From assembly GCA_903970145.1 (NCBI GenBank), contig CAJCHO010000110.1, positions 1-55,811 on the forward strand: a DNA stretch of 55,811 nt, written 5' to 3'. Source of the DNA: Mycobacteriaceae bacterium (lineage in GTDB: Bacteria; Pseudomonadota; Gammaproteobacteria; Burkholderiales; Burkholderiaceae_D). Below the pieces are notes generated by a model that was not told the DNA's origin, made no database searches, and worked only from the letters and a program-made list of their open reading frames with translations. Of the stretch, positions 24,482-33,194 are shown one piece after another; position 1 is the stretch's first letter, and every line of letters starts with the position of its first letter. The position numbers and the translations under genes are program-made.

Positions 24482-26776
24482 CTAGCCGCGGCGCGCCTCG
24501 GTGACACCGGCCACGTGCGCGATCTGGCTGATTGCCAGGGCGAGCTTGTCCGCGTCCTGCACTTCTGCCGTAAAGCGCATATGCGCAAAACCGCGTCGCG
24601 ATTCGGTATTGACTCCGACCACGTTGATTTTCTCGCGCGAGAAAACTTCCGAGATATCGCGCAATAGCCCCTGGCGATCGATCGCCACGATCTTGACGTC
24701 GACCGGATAAACCGCCTCCGGGTGCATGCCCCAGGCCGTGTCGATGACGCGCTCGGGATGACGCTGGCGCATCGTCGAGAAATTGCTGCAATCGGCGCGG
24801 TGGATCGAGACCCCCTTGCCGCGCGTAACAAAGCCGACGATCGCGTCCGGCGGCGCCGGCTTGCAGCACTTGGCAAGCTGGGTGAGCAATGCGTCCACGC
24901 CGACAACCAATACGCCGCTTGAGCCCTGATTGATGGTCGCAGGGCGCGGCTTGCGTGCCAGGGTTTCGGCTTCGAGCGCCTCGAGCGGGCCGCGCGCACC
25001 GGACACCACGGTCTCGATATTGCGCAGACTGAATTCGTCCTTGGCAACGGCAACGAACAATTCTTCGGTGCGCGCGAATCCCAGTCGCTGGGCGAGATCA
25101 TCGAGATTGACCGAGGTCTTGCCTTCGCGCTGCAGGGTTTTTTCTACCAGCGCGCGACCGGCGGCACTGGTCTCGGCCAGTTCCAACGAATTGAACCACT
25201 GGCGCACCTTGGCGCGGGCACGCGGACTCTTCAGGAAACCGAGTTGGGGATTGAGCCAGTCGCGCGAGGGTCCAAAGCCGCTCGCGCCGGCTTTGGCAAC
25301 GATCACCTCGACCGTCTGGCCGTTACGCAATGGCGTATTCAAGGGGACCATGGCATTGTCGACGCGCGCGCCGCGGCAGCGATGACCAAGGTCGGTGTGC
25401 AGGTGGTAGGCGAAGTCGACGGGCGTTGCGCCGGTCGGCAACTCGATCACGCGTGCCTGGGGCGTCAGGACATAAATGCACTCATCGAGGATCGCCGATG
25501 GCGCAATCTGCAGCGCCGACTCGGGGCGTGCCTCGCTCTCCGCGGCCGCGACCGAACCGGTCATTTCGGCCTTCCACGCGAGCAGCTGGCGCAGCCACGC
25601 TATGCGCTCGTCATAGCGGTTGTGGCCGGCCCCGCCATTGCGCGTTTCCTTGTAGCGCCAGTGCGCGGCCACGCCGTATTCGGCAAAGCGGTGCATGGCG
25701 CGGGTGCGCACCTGGACTTCGAAGGGGCGCTGTTGCCTGTCGCGCACGACAGTATGTAGCGAGCTGTAGCCATTGGCCTTGGGGCGCGCGATGTAGTCAT
25801 CGAACACCTCCGGCAGCGGCGCCCAGTGGCCATGGATGATCGAGAGCGCCGCATAGCAGGTCTTCTCGTCGTCGACGATCACGCGCAAGCCGCGCACATC
25901 GTAGAGATTCTCGAAGTCGACGCTCTTGCTGCGCATCTTGTTGGCGATCGAATAGATGTGCTTGGGTCGTCCGGTTACCTCGGCCGTGATCCCGGCTGCC
26001 TCGAGCATGTGGCCAAGCTCGATGATGGTGTCGCGGATGAAGGCCTCGCGCTCGACGCGCTTCTCATCGAGCTGGCGTGCGATGCACTTGTAGGCCTCGG
26101 GTTCGGTAAAGCGAAAAGCCAGATCCTCGAGCTCCCACTTGATCTGCCACACGCCAAGGCGATTGGCCAGCGGTGCGTACACCTCGAGCGACTCGCGCGC
26201 CAATTCCGGAGGAACCGGCAGCTTGGTGATCGCAAAATGCCGCAGGGTCTGTAGCCTCGATGCGAGCCGCACCAGCACCACGCGCACGTCAGTGGCAAAT
26301 GCCAGCAGCATCTTGCGCAGGGTTTCGATCTGACGCTCGATTTCGCGCGGGTCGCGCGCGCGATTGCTCTGCGCGTCCGAGCGCCGTGTCATCTCGCCGA
26401 TGCGCGTGAGTTCACGCACCCCGAGTGCGATCGGCGCGACCGTGGGCCCGAAACCTTCGGTGAGCTGCTCTTCCGGTTTGGCGAGCAGATCCGCAGCACC
26501 AAACAGCAGCCCCGCCGCGCGTGCCGCCGCGTCAGCGCGTATCGAGTCAAGGATCGCGGCTATGCCCAGAGCGTGCGTGGCCATCAACTCGCCGGTGGGC
26601 AGATGTGACTGGCCATAGAGCGTTTGCGCGAATTCCCAGGCGTGGCGCACCGCCAGCGCATCGGCTTCGTCGAAATGCGCCAAGAGCGGGCGCAACGGAT
26701 CATCATGCGCAGCCACGATCGGCGCGGCAAATGGCGCCGCCGGAAACGCCGCAGGAGAAGTGGTGATCGGCGTCAT
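24482..26776 (-). CDS. relA: GTP pyrophosphokinase RelA (degenerate hydrolase domain)
   Basis: 764 residues. The N-terminal HD hydrolase domain has lost its metal site: the stretch expected to read HD-x2-ED is LLFGAADLLAK near residue 90, so only synthesis should remain, as in RelA and unlike SpoT. The synthetase domain is intact, with YDVRGLRVIVDDEKTCYAAL, FDDYIARPKANGYSSLHTVV and FEVQVRTRAMHRFAEYGVAA. TGS (VYVLTPQARVIELPTGATPV in essence), a helical and Cys-rich linker (LAKCCKPAPPDAIVGFVTRG) and a C-terminal ACT domain follow. It makes (p)ppGpp on stalled ribosomes. mtfA is divergent with a 39-base gap. Confidence 0.95.
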   Translation of the reverse strand: MTPITTSPAAFPAAPFAAPIVAAHDDPLRPLLAHFDEADALAVRHAWEFAQTLYGQSHLPTGELMATHALGIAAILDSIRADAAARAAGLLFGAADLLAKPEEQLTEGFGPTVAPIALGVRELTRIGEMTRRSDAQSNRARDPREIERQIETLRKMLLAFATDVRVVLVRLASRLQTLRHFAITKLPVPPELARESLEVYAPLANRLGVWQIKWELEDLAFRFTEPEAYKCIARQLDEKRVEREAFIRDTIIELGHMLEAAGITAEVTGRPKHIYSIANKMRSKSVDFENLYDVRGLRVIVDDEKTCYAALSIIHGHWAPLPEVFDDYIARPKANGYSSLHTVVRDRQQRPFEVQVRTRAMHRFAEYGVAAHWRYKETRNGGAGHNRYDERIAWLRQLLAWKAEMTGSVAAAESEARPESALQIAPSAILDECIYVLTPQARVIELPTGATPVDFAYHLHTDLGHRCRGARVDNAMVPLNTPLRNGQTVEVIVAKAGASGFGPSRDWLNPQLGFLKSPRARAKVRQWFNSLELAETSAAGRALVEKTLQREGKTSVNLDDLAQRLGFARTEELFVAVAKDEFSLRNIETVVSGARGPLEALEAETLARKPRPATINQGSSGVLVVGVDALLTQLAKCCKPAPPDAIVGFVTRGKGVSIHRADCSNFSTMRQRHPERVIDTAWGMHPEAVYPVDVKIVAIDRQGLLRDISEVFSREKINVVGVNTESRRGFAHMRFTAEVQDADKLALAISQIAHVAGVTEARRG

Positions 26777-26815
26777 GCGAGAATTATAGGGGACTCGGAC
26801 TCAGGTTTTAATGCG

Positions 26816-27697
26816 ATGAAGGAATTTGCCCGGTCGCTTTTTGCATGGCTGCGGCGCGAGCCGCCGGCCCCGATCGTGGCGCTCGATGATCCCGAGTGGA
26901 TGGCGGTGCGCGCAAGTCATGAGTTCCTAGAAGCACTTAGCGTGCCTGAACAGGAAGCTCTGTTGACATTGTGCAGCGCACTCCTGGCACGCCTCGCGGT
27001 CACCGGCGCCGGCGGGCTCGAAGTCGATGCGCGCATGAGGCTCTCGATCGCGGCACAGGCCTGCCTGCCGGTGCTCGAGCTGGGTCTGGCGGCCTATCCG
27101 CCCTTCTCCGAGATCATCGTCTACCCCGGTGAATTCATGGTCACGCGCGATGAAGTTGACGAGGCCGGTGTCGTGCATACCTGGAGCGAAGGCATTTCCG
27201 GCGAGTCCTGGGATGGCGGCCCGATCGTGCTGTCCTGGGAAGCGGCCAGCGGCGCGCTCGACGAGTCCAACGCATTCAATGTCGTCATCCATGAATTTGC
27301 CCACAAACTCGACATGGCAAATGGCGCGCTTGACGGCATCCCGCGCTTATCCGAGAGGCGCATGGGTGAGATCGATGAGCCAGTCTGGTGCGAAATTCTC
27401 GACGATGCACTGGCGCGGTTCACCGCCGCGCTCGATGCGCTCGAGGCCTCGTTCCCGCCTGATCTGGACCCCGAGTCCGAGGCGGCGCGCGCGCTGTACG
27501 CACAGCTACCCATGGATGCCTATGCAGCAACTGACGAGGCAGAATTTTTTTCGGTAGTTGCCGAGACTTTTTTTGTTGCGCCGCAGCGCATTGGCAGTGA
27601 ATATCCCGAGCTCTACGCGATGCTGGTGCGTTACTTCGGCCAGGACCCGGAAGAGCGCCTTAATCGAACCAGATCCGAAAACCACCGCGCGGGGTGA
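26816..27697 (+). CDS. mtfA: MtfA-type zinc peptidase
   Basis: 293 residues from ATG 26816; the longer in-frame reading to 26624 lies inside relA and is rejected. The HEXXH zinc motif is in VVIHEFAHKLDMANG, with further ligands in the DEAEFFSVVAETFF region (E-F-F-x-V-x-S/A-E). It resembles E. coli MtfA, a cytosolic aminopeptidase-like protein that binds the Mlc repressor and so affects the glucose PTS. No mlc gene is in the window. Its last 38 bases overlap the 3' end of a convergent hypothetical gene. Confidence 0.92.
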   Translation: MKEFARSLFAWLRREPPAPIVALDDPEWMAVRASHEFLEALSVPEQEALLTLCSALLARLAVTGAGGLEVDARMRLSIAAQACLPVLELGLAAYPPFSEIIVYPGEFMVTRDEVDEAGVVHTWSEGISGESWDGGPIVLSWEAASGALDESNAFNVVIHEFAHKLDMANGALDGIPRLSERRMGEIDEPVWCEILDDALARFTAALDALEASFPPDLDPESEAARALYAQLPMDAYAATDEAEFFSVVAETFFVAPQRIGSEYPELYAMLVRYFGQDPEERLNRTRSENHRAG

Positions 27698-28076
27698 GCT
27701 GGATGTTCGGGGGCTTGTGACCGACGAGCACGCGAATGGCAGCAAAACCGCCGCCGGCCAATAAAAATGCACCGGTCGACAGGGCGAGCGCAATCTTGCT
27801 AAAGGGCTCGGGGTCGAGAATGGCAGCGAGGAGCAGATAGGCGCCAGCCGCGCCGACTCCGAGAGCGACGAGCACCGCGCTCCACTCGCGCCTGGAAAGT
27901 TTCGCCTTGCGACCCATATCGAGCAGCGTGTCCTCCAGCGGATCCACACCGAGCTGCGCGTCGTCGACCAACTCAACCGTCGTGCGAGTGGCATAGGCAC
28001 GCGCCAGTGACCGCACCCAGCCTGGCGTGCTGGTGAGTATCGACAGTGCGTTAACGGGTTCGTCAGACTGGGACAT
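27660..28076 (-). CDS. Hypothetical protein with two C-terminal membrane segments
   Basis: From ATG 28076 the product is 138 residues; a TTG at 28175 would overlap the upstream gene and is less likely. Residues 1-60 are polar (MSQSDEPVNALSILTSTPGW), followed by a basic stretch (LDMGRKAKLSRREW) and two hydrophobic segments (about 62-80 and 88-110). I recognise no family. It follows the membrane-protein gene at 28139-28612 on the same strand and probably shares its transcript. Its 3' end overlaps mtfA tail to tail. Confidence 0.55.
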   Translation of the reverse strand: MSQSDEPVNALSILTSTPGWVRSLARAYATRTTVELVDDAQLGVDPLEDTLLDMGRKAKLSRREWSAVLVALGVGAAGAYLLLAAILDPEPFSKIALALSTGAFLLAGGGFAAIRVLVGHKPPNIQLTPRGGFRIWFD

Positions 28077-28138
28077 GGACTCGACAATGGCGGGGATCCG
28101 CGAGTCTCCTAGATTACGCCCAATCGCGCCGGGTCGGT

Positions 28139-28612
28139 CTATGAGGTCGATGTAAACGCGCGAGGCGAAAAGCAAAGCCAGAGATAGCTAAGGCCGGGGA
28201 CCGCGCAGAGCATCATTGCCGTGAGATACCGCCACCAGTTGCCGTGGCTTCCCGGGAGATCATGCAGTACCACGATCGCACCGAAAGTAAGGACAGTGCC
28301 GCACAGCGCCCTCACCACGCGCTGGGTGCGCGGCAGACGCGACGAAATCACCATCGGCAGCCACGCGGGAGCAAGCAGCAGAAACACGAACGCAAATGTG
28401 AGAAGCGCCTGGAATGCTCCTCCCCATCCGGGCAGACGCAGGAGCGTCGCGGCGCGCCCGAATAGCCCCTCATAGGTGATGATTGCTGAAAGGACGGCAG
28501 ACCCGCCGAGCATAAGGATCCGTGCAAGCCCGAACGCGCGTGACGGACGCCCTGCCGATCTCGCGTGCGGCGTTTCGAGCTCGCTGGCGGGTGCAAGATA
28601 CGGGCTGTCCAC
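28139..28612 (-). CDS. Hypothetical four-helix membrane protein
   Basis: 157 residues. After a polar N-terminus with a run of serine/arginine there are four hydrophobic segments (about 29-49, 67-87, 101-117 and 129-149), so it is probably an inner-membrane protein. No enzyme motif is visible. It follows the RidA-family gene by 11 bases and may be the fourth gene of the Anbu operon. This placement is the only clue to function. Confidence 0.6.
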   Translation of the reverse strand: MDSPYLAPASELETPHARSAGRPSRAFGLARILMLGGSAVLSAIITYEGLFGRAATLLRLPGWGGAFQALLTFAFVFLLLAPAWLPMVISSRLPRTQRVVRALCGTVLTFGAIVVLHDLPGSHGNWWRYLTAMMLCAVPGLSYLWLCFSPRAFTSTS

Positions 28613-28623
28613 TTCACTGGATA

Positions 28624-28989
28624 TCAGCTACGCTGCGCCGCCACCGCCATGATTTCGACGAGCAAATCATCTTTCGCGAGACGTGCCTCCACGGTTGCCC
28701 GTGGTGGCGTATGACCCGGTGCGACCCAGGCGTCCCAGACCGCGTTCATCTGGCCAAACAGGCGCATGTCGCGCACAAAAATCGTCACCGACAGGAGCAA
28801 GGTCTTGTCGCTATTGGCCTCGCCAAGCAGGCGATCGATGTGTCCGAGTACTTCGCGCGTCTGGCCGGCCATGTCGGCGCTGGTGTCGTCGGCGATCTGG
28901 CCGGCCAGATACACCACTTTCTGATGGATCGCCACCTCGGATAGGCGCGCACCGACATGCAGGCGCTGCACGCCTGAATCCGCACTCAC
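28624..28989 (-). CDS. RidA-family (YjgF/YER057c) protein
   Basis: 121 residues of the chorismate-mutase-like trimer fold. Visible family features are VVYLAGQIADDTSADMAGQT (the G-Q-I/V strand), the SVTIFVRDMRLFGQMNAVWD helix, and PPRATVEARLAKDDLLVEIM with the conserved arginine that binds the substrate carboxylate. RidA proteins hydrolyse reactive enamine/imine intermediates to ketoacid and ammonia; other subgroups do other chemistry. It overlaps the stop of the alpha/beta hydrolase by four bases (ATGA), so the two are coupled. Its position in the Anbu operon may connect it to release of amino-acid products. Confidence 0.88.
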   Translation of the reverse strand: MSADSGVQRLHVGARLSEVAIHQKVVYLAGQIADDTSADMAGQTREVLGHIDRLLGEANSDKTLLLSVTIFVRDMRLFGQMNAVWDAWVAPGHTPPRATVEARLAKDDLLVEIMAVAAQRS

Positions 28990-29867
28990 GAAGCCAGCCC
29001 CGCCAGAAGGAATTTTCTGGCGATTGCGATTTGATCCTCATGCAGGAATGTCGGCGCATGACCGACTCCCGCGATGGTCACCAGTTCGGCCTTGGGACCG
29101 CGCTGCGCCATGTCTTCGTGCGTCTGTCTGGTCAGAAGATCCGAGAGCTCACCGCGCACGGCGAGCGTCGGGCAGCGGATCGCCTCATAAACCGGCCAGA
29201 CATTGATATCGGCGCCTGCCGGATCGCGCTCGAATTGCTGCTGGAAGGGCACCGCGATCTTTGGGTCGTAGTGCAGAATCCAGTGACCATCCTCGCGCTG
29301 GCGCAGTACGACTTCTGCAAAGAACTTCCACTGCGCCTCACTGTGCGGACCGAAGGTCACGGAGAGCATGCGCACATATTTCTCGGCCTCATCGAAACTT
29401 GCAAACGAGACCGGTTGCCCGACGTAGCTTGCTATGCGCTGGATCGATTCCTTGGTAAGGATGGGACCGACATCGTTGAGAATAAGACGCTCGATCGGAC
29501 TGTCAGGCAGCGATGCCAGGCCCATGCCGATCAGACCCCCCATCGAGGTGCCGAACCAGTGCAGGTGGTCTGGATTCAGGCGCGCGATGAGCGTCACCAT
29601 GTCGGCCACGTAATTGGGCACCAGATAGTTCGCAGGATTCTTTAACCAGTCGGAGGCGCCGCGTCCGACCACATCCACCGAGACCACCCGGTAGCGATCA
29701 CACAGGGCCTCTGCGACCAGCTGGAAGTCGCGCGCCGCGCGCGTCAGACCATGAGCACATACCAGCACATTGCCATTGGCCGGATCGCCCCATTCGAGAT
29801 AGGCCATTTTATGCAGGCCCGTGGGACTCAAGCACTGCACGAAATTCTGGCGCGGCGTGTGGCTCAT
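28986..29867 (-). CDS. Alpha/beta-fold hydrolase
   Basis: 293 residues. The nucleophile is Ser108 in FGTSMGGLIGMG, the oxyanion segment is CAHGLTRAARDF (about 38-48), the acid is likely in AVRGELSDLL and the histidine in VGHAPTFL near residue 271. The fold covers esterases, lactonases, amidases and others, so substrate is not predictable. It lies 27 bases after the Anbu peptidase gene and overlaps ridA. Such a hydrolase next to the peptidase suggests it processes the same peptide or amide product; this is inference. Confidence 0.88.
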   Translation of the reverse strand: MSHTPRQNFVQCLSPTGLHKMAYLEWGDPANGNVLVCAHGLTRAARDFQLVAEALCDRYRVVSVDVVGRGASDWLKNPANYLVPNYVADMVTLIARLNPDHLHWFGTSMGGLIGMGLASLPDSPIERLILNDVGPILTKESIQRIASYVGQPVSFASFDEAEKYVRMLSVTFGPHSEAQWKFFAEVVLRQREDGHWILHYDPKIAVPFQQQFERDPAGADINVWPVYEAIRCPTLAVRGELSDLLTRQTHEDMAQRGPKAELVTIAGVGHAPTFLHEDQIAIARKFLLAGLAS

Positions 29868-29894
29868 GATGCGGCTCGCTTCGTCGTAAGATTT

Positions 29895-30773
29895 CTAGAG
29901 GAGCTGTTCCTTGCGCCCGGCCTGGTCGGCGAGCGTCTGGAATCCGGCGCGCGGCTGGGTCTCGTTTTCACCGAGAAGGTCCGCAGGAGGCGTGGCGCGT
30001 ACCGGCTCGGCCGGTGGATCCTCGTCCTGGTGCACCGGTGCGACGGTCGGCTCCCAGATCGGATCGGGAATTTCCGAGAAGACCTGTTTTAAGCGCTGCC
30101 CCCAGGTCTCATGAATCATGCGGAAATACTCGTTACGCGTATCGATGGTTGCAAAGCGCGTCACCCGCAGGGTGTCGACTTCGTAGCACAAGAGATCCAT
30201 CGGCAGCCCGACCGAGATGTTCGAGCGCAAGGTCGAATCCATCGACACCAGCGCGCACTTGGCGCCTTCATCAAGTGTCGAGCGCGGTGTCACCATGCGG
30301 TCGAGCACCGGCTTGCCGTATTTGGCTTCGCCGATCTGCAGATAGGGACTCTCGTCCTGGGCTTCGATGAAATTGCCGGCTGCATAGACCAGAAACAGCC
30401 GCATGCGCTCGCCCTTGATCTGGCCGCCAAAGATGAAACTGATATTGAATTCGATGCCAGCTTCTGCCAGCGCTGCGGCATCGCGTGCCCGTACTGCGCG
30501 CACGGCGTCACCGATGATTTGCACCGCCTCATACATCGTCGGTACGGTCCAAAGACTCTTGCCACCGGCCTCGTTGTCACGCTCGATGATCTGGCGCACC
30601 GTCTGGCTGACGGCAAGATTGCCTGCCGTCATCAGCACCAGCACCCGATCGCCGGGTCGCTCGAAGACCACCATCTTGCGAAAAGTGCTGACCTGATCGA
30701 CGCCGGCGTTGGTGCGGGAGTCCGCGAGGAACACGAGCCCCTCATCCAGGCGCAGCCCGACGCAGTAGGTCAT
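29895..30773 (-). CDS. Anbu proteasome-like peptidase
   Basis: 292 residues. The start [20 protein letters not shown] puts a threonine at position 2, which becomes the N-terminal nucleophile after Met removal, as in proteasome beta subunits and HslV. The conserved Asp18-equivalent ([15 protein letters not shown]) and Lys33-like region (RKMVVFE) follow. This is the Anbu (ancestral beta subunit) group, which forms open helical rings rather than closed barrels. The last 50 residues are a Pro/Glu-rich tail. Anbu genes typically sit with transglutaminase, ATP-grasp and alpha-E genes, all found at 32247-41608, on the other side of gdhA. Confidence 0.9.
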   Translation of the reverse strand: MTYCVGLRLDEGLVFLADSRTNAGVDQVSTFRKMVVFERPGDRVLVLMTAGNLAVSQTVRQIIERDNEAGGKSLWTVPTMYEAVQIIGDAVRAVRARDAAALAEAGIEFNISFIFGGQIKGERMRLFLVYAAGNFIEAQDESPYLQIGEAKYGKPVLDRMVTPRSTLDEGAKCALVSMDSTLRSNISVGLPMDLLCYEVDTLRVTRFATIDTRNEYFRMIHETWGQRLKQVFSEIPDPIWEPTVAPVHQDEDPPAEPVRATPPADLLGENETQPRAGFQTLADQAGRKEQLL

Positions 30774-30984
30774 ATGCGGCCCGCGCCCAAAGCGCGCGCC
30801 ATGGAAATCTCTAGCAAACCAGCACCCGTGTCAAAATGGCCGCCTTTGCGCAGCGGACTCGGTTCGAAGCCGCAAAAAGGTGGCGCAGTGCCATTGTAAC
30901 GCGCCAGACCGCTGCAGCGCGACACGACAGCGACCGCAAACTCCTGTATCGTGCCGGCCAATTCAAATTTGGAGGTTGTTTCAC
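30774..30984. promoter_or_regulatory. Divergent region between anbu and gdhA
   Basis: This 211-base spacer must contain promoters for both genes. It has an imperfect inverted repeat (CCGCCTTTGCG near 30840 and CGCAAAAAGGTGG near 30872) that could be a regulator site, and the gdhA ribosome site GGAGG at 30971-30975. I cannot choose confident -10/-35 pairs. Confidence 0.35.
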
Positions 30985-32256
30985 ATGCCGAATCTCTCAT
31001 TCGTCCATCCATCACCGGATAGTCCCTGGGGGACCTACTTGTCCCAGGTTGACCGCGTGGTGCCCTACCTCGGTCATCTGGCACGCTGGGAAGAGACGCT
31101 GCGTCGTCCCAAGCGCACCCTGATCGTGGATGTGCCCATCGAAATGGACGACGGCAGCGTAGCGCATTTCGAAGGCTACCGCGTGCAGCACAGCCTCACG
31201 CGCGGTCCCGGCAAGGGCGGTGTGCGTTACCACCCCGATGTAACCCTCGAAGAAGTGATGGCACTGGCGGCCTGGATGACAGTCAAGTGCGCGGCCGTGA
31301 ATCTGCCTTATGGGGGCGCCAAGGGTGGCATTCGCGTCGAGCCGCGCAACCTGTCGATGAAGGAGCTCGAACGCCTGACGCGCCGCTACACCAGCGAGAT
31401 CGGTCTGATCATCGGACCGGACAAGGACATCCCGGCGCCGGACGTCAATACCAACGCCCAGATCATGGCGTGGATGATGGATACCTATTCGATGAATGTC
31501 GGCTCGACTGCCACCGGAGTCGTGACCGGCAAGCCGATTCCTCTGGGAGGCTCGCTCGGGCGCGTCAAAGCCACCGGTCGCGGCGTGTTTGTGGTCGGGC
31601 GCGAAGCAGCCCGGCGTGTTGGTATTAATCTCGATGGCGCGCGCGTTGCGGTACAGGGTTTTGGCAATGTCGGCTCATCGGCCGCTGAACTGTTTACCGG
31701 CGCCGGCGCCAAGATCGTCGCGGTGCAGGACCATACCGGCACGGTATACAACCCCAAGGGCCTCGACATGGCCGGGCTGATGTCGGAATTGCACGGTCAC
31801 GGCGGCATCGGCGGATTCAAGGGCGGCGACAAGATCAAGCCCGAAGAGTTCTGGGACGTCGAGAACGAATTCCTGATCCCTGCTGCCCTCGAAGGCCAGT
31901 TGAATACCGAGCGCGCCAAACGCGTCAGGACGCGCGTCGTCCTCGAAGGCGCCAATGGTCCGACGATCCCTGACGGCGACCTCGTGCTTGGCGAGCGCGG
32001 CATTCTGGTCGTGCCCGACGTGATCGCCAACGCCGGCGGTGTGACGGTGTCCTATTTCGAGTGGGTGCAGGACTTCAGTTCCTTCTTCTGGACCGAAGAC
32101 GAAATCAATGTGCGTCTCGATCGCATCATGATCGAGGCATTCAAGCGCATCTGGGAAACCGCCGACCAGCATCGCATTCCGCTGCGCACGGCGGCCTTCG
32201 TCGTCGCCTGCACACGCGTGCTTCAGGCACGCGAGGAACGCGGCCTTTATCCCTGA
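30985..32256 (+). CDS. Glutamate dehydrogenase (Glu/Leu/Phe/Val family)
   Basis: 423 residues from ATG 30985 (GGAGG, nine bases upstream). The substrate domain has [17 protein letters not shown] with the catalytic lysine, and [20 protein letters not shown] with the catalytic aspartate; the Rossmann domain has [17 protein letters not shown]. It interconverts glutamate and 2-oxoglutarate plus ammonia. Length and sequence fit the NAD-preferring hexameric type. It is divergent from anbu and convergent with the first transglutaminase gene, overlapping it by 10 bases, so it sits inside the Anbu/ATP-grasp gene set. Confidence 0.95.
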   Translation: MPNLSFVHPSPDSPWGTYLSQVDRVVPYLGHLARWEETLRRPKRTLIVDVPIEMDDGSVAHFEGYRVQHSLTRGPGKGGVRYHPDVTLEEVMALAAWMTVKCAAVNLPYGGAKGGIRVEPRNLSMKELERLTRRYTSEIGLIIGPDKDIPAPDVNTNAQIMAWMMDTYSMNVGSTATGVVTGKPIPLGGSLGRVKATGRGVFVVGREAARRVGINLDGARVAVQGFGNVGSSAAELFTGAGAKIVAVQDHTGTVYNPKGLDMAGLMSELHGHGGIGGFKGGDKIKPEEFWDVENEFLIPAALEGQLNTERAKRVRTRVVLEGANGPTIPDGDLVLGERGILVVPDVIANAGGVTVSYFEWVQDFSSFFWTEDEINVRLDRIMIEAFKRIWETADQHRIPLRTAAFVVACTRVLQAREERGLYP

Positions 32257-33194
32257 GCGATGCGCGGGCCTGGCGAGGCGCCAGGCTCTAGCTCGTCGGC
32301 AGGCAGTACCGACACGGCAACGCTCAAGGTGTGCTCGCCGCCGCCACGGATCACTCCGCGCAGCGGCGCCACATCACCATAGTCGCGACCGACGGCCAGA
32401 GTCACATGATCGGCCCGTGGTACCAGATCATTGGTTGGATCGAGATCAATCCAGCCGTCATTAAAGGCGGTATCCGGGCAATACACCGAGGCCCAGGCGT
32501 GCGATGCGTCCGCGCCGACCAGGCGTGGCTGGCCCGGAGGTGGCTGGGTCAATAGGTAGCCGCTCACGTAGCGCGCGGCCAGTCCCAAGGAGCGCAGGCA
32601 GGCAATCAAGAGATGCGCGAAGTCCTGGCACACGCCGCGGCGCTCGCGAAATACTTCGATCACGGGTGTGTCGACTTCTGTGGTGTCGCTCTCGTAGCTG
32701 AAGTCCTCGTGAATCCGATGCATCAGCTCGAGCGCTGCGGCGCGCAGCCCACGCCCGGGGGTGAAGGAGACGAGGGCGTAGTCGCGCAACTCCTTGTGCA
32801 GGTCAACGAAGGGTGACGCGAAGCTGAACTCGGTCTCGCGCAACCAGACGACCTTGGCGCTGTAGTGCAGCGCCGTGCGCACCCCTTCCCACTGCGGCCC
32901 CGCGACGAAGTCCAGTCCGGCAAAGCGCTCCCTGACCCGCACGCGGCTGCTGCTCTTGACCTTTAAGGAGGTGTGCGGGGAGTAGATCGAGAAAAAAACC
33001 CGCGCATTGCCAAATGAATCCCGGTCATTGCTGTGCGAAGAAGGTGCCGGTGTGACCTGGAGCTCAAATTGCTCGACTGACTGGAACGCATCTTCGAGTG
33101 GCCGCAGATGGCCGACATGGTGGGCAAGTTCCACCCGCCCCGAATAGGCGTAAGCAGTTTCGTGGGTGACAAACAGATCGAGGCTCTCGCTCAT
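32247..33194 (-). CDS. Transglutaminase-like protein (Anbu cluster)
   Basis: 315 residues. An N-terminal beta domain (Bact_transglu_N type, [20 protein letters not shown]) leads into a papain-like transglutaminase core with the full triad: Cys189 in [12 protein letters not shown], His232 in [11 protein letters not shown] and Asp252 in DLDPTNDLV. In bacteria such proteins act as peptidases or amide-forming transferases. It overlaps the ATP-grasp/alpha-E fusion gene by four bases, so they are translated together. Gene order in related clusters supports joint action in making or breaking peptide-like conjugates. Confidence 0.9.
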   Translation of the reverse strand: MSESLDLFVTHETAYAYSGRVELAHHVGHLRPLEDAFQSVEQFELQVTPAPSSHSNDRDSFGNARVFFSIYSPHTSLKVKSSSRVRVRERFAGLDFVAGPQWEGVRTALHYSAKVVWLRETEFSFASPFVDLHKELRDYALVSFTPGRGLRAAALELMHRIHEDFSYESDTTEVDTPVIEVFRERRGVCQDFAHLLIACLRSLGLAARYVSGYLLTQPPPGQPRLVGADASHAWASVYCPDTAFNDGWIDLDPTNDLVPRADHVTLAVGRDYGDVAPLRGVIRGGGEHTLSVAVSVLPADELEPGASPGPRIAQG

